From Desulforamulus ruminis DSM 2154 (GTDB taxonomy: Bacteria > Bacillota > Desulfotomaculia > Desulfotomaculales > Desulfotomaculaceae): DNA of 64,000 bases. Location: positions 3,360,120-3,424,119 of the forward strand of contig NC_015589.1 of the NCBI RefSeq assembly GCF_000215085.1. Direction: 5' to 3'. Positions 58,089 to 64,000 of the stretch are shown here, piece by piece. Below the pieces are notes generated by a model that was not told where the DNA came from, did no database searches, and was given only the letters and a program-made list of their open reading frames with translations. A program made the position numbers and the translations under genes. Each line of letters begins with the position of its first letter. Position 1 is the stretch's first letter.

Positions 58089-59669
58089 TTAAGAGCTTAC
58101 TTTCTCACCCGCCAGGCCAAAGCGCCTGATCTTATTTAATACGGTGGTATGGGAAACACCCAGGGCTTTGGCGGCCTTGCGGGCACTGCCGTGCGTTTTC
58201 AGAGCTGTCTGCAGGGTATCCAGTTCCGCCTGAGCCGCAGCTTCTTTAAGCGAAACCGGATTACCATTTTCATCTTCATGGGGATTTTCCCGCTTGGTAA
58301 AACGACCTTCATCCAGGATGATATGCTCAGGCTTAATTTCTCCCTTTTCCACTAAATTAATGGCCCTTACAATCACGTTCTCCAGTTCCCTGACGTTGCC
58401 CACCCAGCGATGTCTGGTGAGCATGCGCAATGCCCCCACAGAAATGCCGGTAAACTCTTTGCCCGGCTCCTGTCCGAATTTCTTTAAAAAATGCTGCACT
58501 AAAAAAGGAATATCTTCAGGACGCTCCCGCAGGGTTGGCAGGCGAATGGGAAAGACATTTAACCGGTAATACAAATCTTCCCGGAAGCCGCCCCGGGTCA
58601 ACATTTCCTCCAAATCCCGGTTAGTGGCGGCAATTACCCGGACATTAACCACCATTTCATGTCCGTCTCCGATTCTCCGCACCTTGCCGTCTTGCAATAC
58701 CCTTAATAATTTGGCCTGCAGGTGCGGAGTCAGTTCTCCAATCTCGTCCAGGAAAAGGGTTCCTTCATGGGCAAATTCAAACAGCCCTTGTTTGCCGCCC
58801 TTTTTAGCCCCGGTAAAGGCACCGTCAGCATAGCCAAACAGTTCGCTTTCCAGCAGGGAATCCGGTAAAGCGGCACAGTTAAGAGGAACAAAGGGTTTAT
58901 TCCGGCGGGGACTGTTCATATGGATGGCCCGGGCAAATAACTCCTTGCCGGTACCGCTTTCCCCCCGGATCATCACTGTAGAATCACTGCGTGCCACCCT
59001 CTTCGCCAGGACAATTACCCGTTCCATGGCTTCGCTGCCGTAAATAATATCATCAAAGGTTAACATGGAGGGCTTGGTGACGGAATAAACCAGATCCCGA
59101 ACCTGGGACATATCCTTAAGGGCCGCCACCATGCCGATCCCCCTGCCGTCCTGATCCTTAATGGGCCGGCCGGTGCTTAAATAATGGTGCCGCCCCCGGG
59201 GGGTGGTAATCATGATCTCCCGGTTATCGTAACTCTCCCCGTTGCGCAGGCTGTCAATCATGGGAATATCCATGGAAAGGACTTCGGACATATTCTTTCC
59301 CAGGGCCTGCTCGGAGGACATCCGTAAAATTTTCTCACAGGCGGGATTAAAAACGGTTATTTTCCCTTTGCGGTCAACGGCGATAATGCCGTCACTGACC
59401 GAATCCAAAACCGCCCGGATTTGCCTTTCTTTCTCTTCGTGGGGCATCACTTCGATGGGTTCCACCTGCTGCACCCCGGGAATGGAACACAGTTCCCGCT
59501 GTAGAATCCCTTCTTCCTTTTCTCCCGAGTATTCAACCTCCAGGTACATGTTGTTGGGAAGTACTTGTAAGGAAACAATGTTTATATTTCTGGGCGAGAT
59601 CACCTGGGACACATCACGTACAATGCCCACCCGGTCCTCAAACTGAATTCGCAGCCGTAAGGTATTCAC
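58089..59669 (-). CDS. TyrR-like sigma-54-dependent transcriptional activator with ACT and PAS domains
   Basis: A 526-residue enhancer-binding protein. Residues 1-75 are an ACT domain (LRIQFEDRVGIVRDVSQVISP), about 80-190 a PAS domain (VLDSVSDGIIAVDRKGKITVFNPACEKIL), and about 215-450 the AAA+ ATPase (Walker A GESGTGKELFAR, sigma-54 contact ELFGYADGAFTGA, Walker B GTLFLDEIGEL). The C-terminus is a Fis-type HTH (GSARKAAKALGVSHTTVLNKI). The layout matches TyrR, so an amino-acid signal is plausible. No -24/-12 promoter was found in adjacent spacers. GTG start. Confidence 0.92.
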   Translation of the reverse strand: MNTLRLRIQFEDRVGIVRDVSQVISPRNINIVSLQVLPNNMYLEVEYSGEKEEGILQRELCSIPGVQQVEPIEVMPHEEKERQIRAVLDSVSDGIIAVDRKGKITVFNPACEKILRMSSEQALGKNMSEVLSMDIPMIDSLRNGESYDNREIMITTPRGRHHYLSTGRPIKDQDGRGIGMVAALKDMSQVRDLVYSVTKPSMLTFDDIIYGSEAMERVIVLAKRVARSDSTVMIRGESGTGKELFARAIHMNSPRRNKPFVPLNCAALPDSLLESELFGYADGAFTGAKKGGKQGLFEFAHEGTLFLDEIGELTPHLQAKLLRVLQDGKVRRIGDGHEMVVNVRVIAATNRDLEEMLTRGGFREDLYYRLNVFPIRLPTLRERPEDIPFLVQHFLKKFGQEPGKEFTGISVGALRMLTRHRWVGNVRELENVIVRAINLVEKGEIKPEHIILDEGRFTKRENPHEDENGNPVSLKEAAAQAELDTLQTALKTHGSARKAAKALGVSHTTVLNKIRRFGLAGEKVSS

Positions 59670-59768
59670 AACATCACTCCCAACCTAATTCTAAATACTT
59701 TGTAAATTCGACAAGCCACACCATCATCCTGCACTCATGCTTTTCGCATTTATGGCAATTTTTAGGCC

Positions 59769-59803
59769 AAAAGACCCGGAATAAGGATGGATCCCGGGCC
59801 CTT
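59769..59803 (-). terminator. Rho-independent terminator of the diguanylate cyclase gene
   Basis: GGCCCGGGA/TTCCGGGTC stem with a short loop and TTTT on the minus strand, directly after the stop codon at 59805. Confidence 0.85.
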
Positions 59804-59804
59804 T

Positions 59805-61511
59805 TTAGCTAGGGGGCTGCTCTGTATCTATTTCAATCAATTCCAAAACGGTTTTGTTGCGGCCGCTGTTCTTGGCCTTGTATAAACATTTATCCGCAGC
59901 CATAATTAGTTCTTCCGAAGTCCGCTTTACAGAGGTGCCGGGTACCGCTTCCACGGCAGCAATGCCGATACTGACGGTGATCTTGATCCGGTGATGGTCC
60001 GCATCAAAAATGAAATTCTCCACCTCTGCCCGGATGCGTTCGGCAATGGCCATAACCACATCGGACTTGACAAAGGGAACTAAAATGACAAATTCTTCAC
60101 CGCCAAAACGGCCTACCACATCGGTGGCCCGGCACAATTCCCGCAAGATTACGGCAAATTCCTTCAGCACCACATCCCCGGTGGCGTGACCGTAGGTGTC
60201 ATTCACCCTTTTAAAGCGATCCAAATCCAGCATCATAAAAGAAATATTCTTGCCCAGGGAGATGGCCAGGGAGACCAATCTCTCCATTTCATCATTGAGC
60301 TGTCTCCGGTTATAGAGTCCGGTTAACTCATCGGTTATGGATATTTGGGCCAACTTGCTTTTTTCCTGATTTAACTCCGCCTGGCTTTGTTCCAGCTTTT
60401 CGATCAAGCTGTTCAACTGGCTGGTGCTGTGAAACAGATTGGTGGACATACGGTTTATGGCCTCCACCAGTTCTTCCACCTCTTTGTTGGCCCCTACATT
60501 GATAACCGATCGAAAGTCCTCCTGCCCGATATTATTCACTTCCTGAGCCAGTCTTTCCAGGGGTTGGCTCAGCCGGTGGGAGTAGTAAACGGCGAAAAAG
60601 ATAAAGAAAAGCATGGCCAAACCCGAAGTCAGGATGACGCTGTAGTAGGTATTTAAACCCGCCTCCAGCATAGCCGTATGATATTGTTTTTCAACAATTA
60701 AGCCCATTTTTATATCCGGCAGCCAGCGATAAAGGCCAAAGACTCTTTGGTCCAGATAATTGGTATAGATACCGGAACCATTCATGCCTCTGGAAATCAT
60801 CTGGGAGGCTTGGGTATTCAATTTTAAGTTCATGGAACTTTTGCTCTCCACCAATTGCTTGGCGATCAGTTCAGGGGTAAATTGAGATTCACTGATCATT
60901 AAACCGTCAGAGTTAATTAAATAAGACTCCCCGCCGGTGCCCGGGAAATTCTGCTGCACCATTTTGGTAATGACCTTTATATCCACACCGCCAAATAGCA
61001 CACCGACAATTTTACCCTGGTTTTTTACCGGTGTAGCCACCGTGATCACAGGATCGTTGTTACTTCTGCTGATCAGCACTTCACTGACAAAGGTTTTTCC
61101 TACCATGGCCTGCTTAAAATATTCACGGTCTCCCACCCAGATCGTATTGTTTTTACGCCCTGACTTAACCCAACCGTCCGTTCCAACCAACACCAGGGAA
61201 CGAAAGGAGTGATCCAAGGGCAGTGTTTCGGTTATCACCCGGGTTGCCGCCTCCGGTTCCATGATTTTGATCTGTTCATTTTGAGCCAATCCCTCAATAA
61301 AGACCTTGCGGCCATCCAGCCAATTGCTCATGGCGTTCTGTTGGGTATCCGCGAGATAATCAAGGGTATTATGAACGGATTTTTCCATAATCCGGTGACT
61401 TTGCAGCAAAGTGAATAGTCCCACCAGTAAAGCCGGGAGAATAATAAAAACCACAAAACCAGTGAGCAAAGACGTGCGAATCCGCTTACCCAGAATAAAA
61501 TTGTTTAACAT
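59805..61511 (-). CDS. Membrane-bound diguanylate cyclase (dCache-HAMP-GGDEF)
   Basis: A 568-residue sensor enzyme. Membrane helix at about 15-38, extracytoplasmic dCache-like domain (about 40-285: VGTDGWVKSGRKNNTIWVGDREYF, GVLFGGVDIKVI), second helix (about 290-315), HAMP, coiled coil and a C-terminal GGDEF domain. The active site is GGEEF in VVGRFGGEEFVILVPF, and RATD five residues before it is an RxxD inhibitory site, so it should make c-di-GMP under feedback control. The ATG at 61511 with AAAGGTG is chosen over the in-frame ATG at 61568. Confidence 0.92.
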   Translation of the reverse strand: MLNNFILGKRIRTSLLTGFVVFIILPALLVGLFTLLQSHRIMEKSVHNTLDYLADTQQNAMSNWLDGRKVFIEGLAQNEQIKIMEPEAATRVITETLPLDHSFRSLVLVGTDGWVKSGRKNNTIWVGDREYFKQAMVGKTFVSEVLISRSNNDPVITVATPVKNQGKIVGVLFGGVDIKVITKMVQQNFPGTGGESYLINSDGLMISESQFTPELIAKQLVESKSSMNLKLNTQASQMISRGMNGSGIYTNYLDQRVFGLYRWLPDIKMGLIVEKQYHTAMLEAGLNTYYSVILTSGLAMLFFIFFAVYYSHRLSQPLERLAQEVNNIGQEDFRSVINVGANKEVEELVEAINRMSTNLFHSTSQLNSLIEKLEQSQAELNQEKSKLAQISITDELTGLYNRRQLNDEMERLVSLAISLGKNISFMMLDLDRFKRVNDTYGHATGDVVLKEFAVILRELCRATDVVGRFGGEEFVILVPFVKSDVVMAIAERIRAEVENFIFDADHHRIKITVSIGIAAVEAVPGTSVKRTSEELIMAADKCLYKAKNSGRNKTVLELIEIDTEQPPS

Positions 61512-61641
61512 CAATAAACACACCTTTGCAGGTCTATAATTTGTTATTATACTATAAAGTGCGCTCAAAGGTTATCAGGGAAACTTTGGTTGCCCATAAC
61601 CTTCGCTGCTTGTCATGTTCTCTATCCATTCCGGTGCATAA

Positions 61642-61684
61642 AATAAACTGGAGGGTTGCTTAAGCAATCCTCCAGTTTATTTTT
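61642..61684 (-). terminator. Rho-independent terminator of the fur-like gene
   Basis: AATAAACTGGAGG(A)TTGC/GCAA(C)CCTCCAGTTTATT, an almost perfect 18-bp stem around TTAA, with T runs on both strands. Confidence 0.9.
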
Positions 61685-61687
61685 ACA

Positions 61688-62125
61688 TTATATTTTGCAG
61701 CTACGGCAGTAACCGTATATTTTAAGCTCGTGGTCCGTTACGGAAAAATTATAATCCTTGGAAACCTGCTTTTCTATATCTTCCAGCAAATCTTCGTTTA
61801 TTTCCGTAATTTTACCACATTTAAGGCAAATAGCATGGTGATGGTGGTGTCCCTCACTGTCGTCGCCATATTCATAACGCTTCCTACCATCCCCAAAGTT
61901 GATGCTGTGTACAATGTCAAATTCCACAAACAATTCAAGGGTACGGTAAACCGTTGCCAGGCCCACATCCGGAGCCTTTTTTTTGACCAGAGTATAAACA
62001 TCTTCCGCACTCAGATGCTTGTCTTTGTTCTCCAGCAATACTTCTAATATTTGCTGTCTTTGGGGTGTTAATTTGTATTCCTTTGATTTTAATTTCTCTT
62101 CAACTTCAGTTATAACATTCTTCAA
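61688..62125 (-). CDS. Fur-family transcriptional regulator
   Basis: A 145-residue metalloregulator. The winged HTH is LTPQRQQILEVLLENKDKHLSAEDVYTLVKKKAPDVGLATVYRTLELF. The metal and dimer domain has EGHHHHHAICLKCGKITEI with the CxxC of the structural zinc and a second CxxC near the end (YCRSC). The family includes Fur, PerR and Zur; the sequence alone does not decide, although a FeoB-like gene lies two genes upstream. TTG start with AGGGTGG upstream. Confidence 0.9.
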   Translation of the reverse strand: MKNVITEVEEKLKSKEYKLTPQRQQILEVLLENKDKHLSAEDVYTLVKKKAPDVGLATVYRTLELFVEFDIVHSINFGDGRKRYEYGDDSEGHHHHHAICLKCGKITEINEDLLEDIEKQVSKDYNFSVTDHELKIYGYCRSCKI

Positions 62126-62188
62126 TTGACTACACCACCCTGGCCAATTTTTTTCAGTATATTGGTTTTTCCGACAGGTGTCAATGCG

Positions 62189-63430
62189 CTACTCCATCAA
62201 GTCACTGTAATACCGCTTTCGCCGAAGGGCTCTTTTTCGCCTTGCCCGCCTCAGCCTTATCTTTCTGCGAACCCATAAAAGGATTAGAAAGGGAGGTATA
62301 CTCCAGTAAGCAACACTTTTGCCCCAAGCAAACCAGTCCTTTTCCACATCCTGGGCTGCGATCAGTTCCATTCTTTCAATGGTCTTTCCGTCCAGGCTAA
62401 GGATCACATTTCCCAGCACCTGGCCTTTGGCCACCGGTGCGTTAACCTCTGCGGCCGGCTCTAGTTTGATATCCAGTTTGTCTTTCTCTCCCACCGAAAA
62501 AGTATAGAAATAATCCCCGGCTGGCGCCAGATTCACTTTTCCTTTGCCATATTGAACAGGCAGGCTGGTCAGGATCTTTTTACTGTCAAGAATCTGCTGA
62601 TTTTCAAAATTGGCAAAGCCGTAGTTCAGCAGTGCAATGGCATCAGTCCAAAGATTGCTTCCTTCAGCATGAAGCACAACGGCGATTAATTCTCTCCCGT
62701 CTCTCTCGGCTGAAGCAACAATACACTGTCCGGCTTCCACGGTATATCCGGTTTTAAGTCCCGTGGCTCCTTGATAACCATAAACACTGCTCCAGAGCAG
62801 TTTATTATGATTAAAAAGGTACCGTTGGGCCTCCGGGTCCGCCCGGGGTATCTCATGGTTTACGGTAGCAACGATCTTACGAAAATCCTTATTCTCCATG
62901 GCTTTCCGGCCGATTAATGCCAGATCATAGGCGGTGGTGTAGTGGTTTTCGTCCGGCATGCCATGGGGATTGGTAAAATGAGTGTTCTTCGCCCCCAATT
63001 CCCTGGCCCGGTCATTGCTGATCTCGGCAAATTTTTCCACCGATCCCGCTATATGCTGGGCAATGGCCACTCCGGCATCGTTGGCCGAATTTAAAAGCAA
63101 GGCGTAAAGGAGTTCCTCCAAGGTCAGGCGTTCCCCTTCAGCCAGCCAGATGGCTGATCCTCCGGCATGGGCGGCATCGGAGCCGATGGTCACCATGTCC
63201 GTTAAGCGGGCCCGTTCCAGTGCCACCAGGGCTGTCAGTACTTTGGTGGTGCTGGCCGGGTACATCTTCTTATTTTCTTCTTTGCCATAAAGGACCACGC
63301 CCGTTTGGGCATCCATGAGAACCGCCGTTTCACCGCTTATTTGCGGTGGTTGCTGCCCTAGGGCCGGAAGCGGCAGGAACAAGAGATATAATAAAACCAG
63401 GAGAATGATTCTTATCTGCAATAATACCAC
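62189..63430 (-). CDS. D-alanyl-D-alanine carboxypeptidase (DacF/DacA type PBP)
   Basis: A 413-residue low-molecular-weight PBP of family S11. A signal sequence (about 1-25, IILLVLLYLLFLPLPALG) is followed by the catalytic domain with PASTTK (Ser60), SAN in LLNSANDAG and KTG in GLKTGYTVEAG. A PBP5-like C-terminal domain and a C-terminal membrane helix with a strongly basic tail (RRKIRLRRARRKRALRRKR) follow, so it stays in the membrane. It trims peptidoglycan pentapeptides. GTG at 63430 or TTG at 63421 may be the start. Confidence 0.92.
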   Translation of the reverse strand: MVLLQIRIILLVLLYLLFLPLPALGQQPPQISGETAVLMDAQTGVVLYGKEENKKMYPASTTKVLTALVALERARLTDMVTIGSDAAHAGGSAIWLAEGERLTLEELLYALLLNSANDAGVAIAQHIAGSVEKFAEISNDRARELGAKNTHFTNPHGMPDENHYTTAYDLALIGRKAMENKDFRKIVATVNHEIPRADPEAQRYLFNHNKLLWSSVYGYQGATGLKTGYTVEAGQCIVASAERDGRELIAVVLHAEGSNLWTDAIALLNYGFANFENQQILDSKKILTSLPVQYGKGKVNLAPAGDYFYTFSVGEKDKLDIKLEPAAEVNAPVAKGQVLGNVILSLDGKTIERMELIAAQDVEKDWFAWGKSVAYWSIPPFLILLWVRRKIRLRRARRKRALRRKRYYSDLME

Positions 63431-63444
63431 CCATTAAAAAGTGT

Positions 63445-64000
63445 TTACAAATTTACCCGACTTAAACCCAAAATGGACGCCAAGGCCAGAAAAATGGTGC
63501 CGGCCAGCATGGTCAGCGGTGAACTGCCGGGCAAAATTGTCTCAAATAGTGAGAGGAGTTGATTCATTGTCCCCCCGATCAGACAGGCTGCCCCAATGGT
63601 CCCCACCCAGATCAGGGTGCCTTCCAGCCAGCCTCTTTCTTTGAAAATCAGCATGGCTGAAGCAATGCAAGGAACAAACAAAGTGATGGTGGTGAGGGCC
63701 ACCAGTTTTTGCAGGTCGGTCATGGGAAAGGAAAATAGTCCGGCGGTGCCAAACTCCCTTCGTATAACCCCCATAATAAATCCGCCGGCAGCTTCCTTAG
63801 GCAGCCCCAGCCAGTGCACTGTCAGGGGAACCACCGCATTCTCAATGGACTCCAGCCCCCCGGAAACATGCAGCAGGCCAAGGACCAGGGATCCCAGAAG
63901 AAATAAGGGGCCCGCCTCCTGGATAAACTCAATGCTTTTTTTCCAACTTTTATTCAGTACATTTTTAAACCCGGGCAGCCGCAAAGGAGGCAAGTCAATC
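63445..64000 (-). CDS. FeoB-like Fe(II) transporter, C-terminal part (cut by window edge)
   Basis: The last 184 codons of a membrane protein; the frame continues beyond the right edge. LPPLRLPGFKNVLNKSW matches the FeoB gate region (PPYRLP), and GFIMGVIRREFGTAGLF is the second gate motif. Several membrane helices and a C-terminal LTTITLFVPCIASAMLIFKERGW follow. The G domain lies outside the window, so whether the full FeoB is intact cannot be seen. Iron uptake would fit with the Fur-family gene downstream. Confidence 0.75.
   Translation of the reverse strand, partial: IDLPPLRLPGFKNVLNKSWKKSIEFIQEAGPLFLLGSLVLGLLHVSGGLESIENAVVPLTVHWLGLPKEAAGGFIMGVIRREFGTAGLFSFPMTDLQKLVALTTITLFVPCIASAMLIFKERGWLEGTLIWVGTIGAACLIGGTMNQLLSLFETILPGSSPLTMLAGTIFLALASILGLSRVNL

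Noticed and set aside
1-64000. rRNA, tRNA, transposase, integrase or phage genes
   Set aside because: None was recognised on either strand when reading the spacers and genes.

Overview
The window looks like a chromosomal segment of an anaerobic, endospore-forming, Gram-positive Firmicute of the Desulfotomaculum/Desulforamulus type (Peptococcaceae). The basis is a complete division and cell-wall (dcw) cluster joined to spoIIGA-sigE-sigG, a DAP-type MurE (DNPR motif), spore photoproduct lyase, an anaerobic class III ribonucleotide reductase, a Ni-type carbon monoxide dehydrogenase, a lactate-oxidation operon and several Fe-S redox proteins. No rRNA, tRNA, CRISPR array, transposase or phage gene was seen. 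The taxonomic placement is an inference from gene content and order.

Layout. 1-3.95 kb is an AT-rich accessory edge: a cut TetR gene, an alpha/beta hydrolase, a family 2 glycosyltransferase broken by two lesions, a second TetR gene flanked by matching palindromic operators, and a methyltransferase. 4-7.3 kb holds the ylm block (divIVA, ylmH, ylmG, sepF, yggS/ylmE). 7.3-16.3 kb holds a HlyD-like protein, phoP-phoR-pstB-phoU without pstSCA, pgeF/ylmD, a beta-CASP metallo-hydrolase, a zinc-ribbon protein and a LysM protein. 16.5-22.9 kb is a redox region: methyltransferase, Crp-type regulator, CooS, flavin reductase, a TM1266-type regulator, a siroheme-reductase-like ferredoxin and a DUF1858 protein. 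23-26.1 kb is nrdR-nrdD-nrdG behind a clear pair of NrdR boxes. 26.3-30.5 kb is spore photoproduct lyase and a lutBA(fused)-lutC operon behind two palindromic operators.

30.8-55.9 kb is the sporulation and dcw block, all on the minus strand. In transcription order it is mraZ, rsmH, ftsL, spoVD/ftsI, murE, murF, mraY, murD, ftsW, murG, murC, murB, murA, ftsQ, two DUF881 genes, sbp, ftsA, ftsZ, a 47-codon gene, a DUF2007 gene, spoIIGA, sigE, sigG, ymxH. 56-64 kb holds a PHP phosphoesterase, a patatin-like lipase, a TyrR-like sigma-54 activator, a diguanylate cyclase, a Fur-family regulator, a D,D-carboxypeptidase and the C-terminal part of a FeoB-like transporter.

The most unusual items are: (i) a family of three palindromic intergenic elements of about 200 bp, built from modules of about 34 bp and each filling the space between two co-directional genes, one of them between murE and murF; (ii) a second family of ATCCG-rich palindromes (two copies); (iii) a GC-rich, foldable 100-base segment between murG and murC; (iv) an FtsA that lacks the whole 1C subdomain; (v) a CooS with a 75-residue N-terminal extension, a CX2C D-cluster motif and no cooC or cooF nearby; (vi) a spore photoproduct lyase with Ala in place of the usual H-donor Cys; and (vii) inverted DnaA boxes next to MraZ boxes upstream of the dcw operon.
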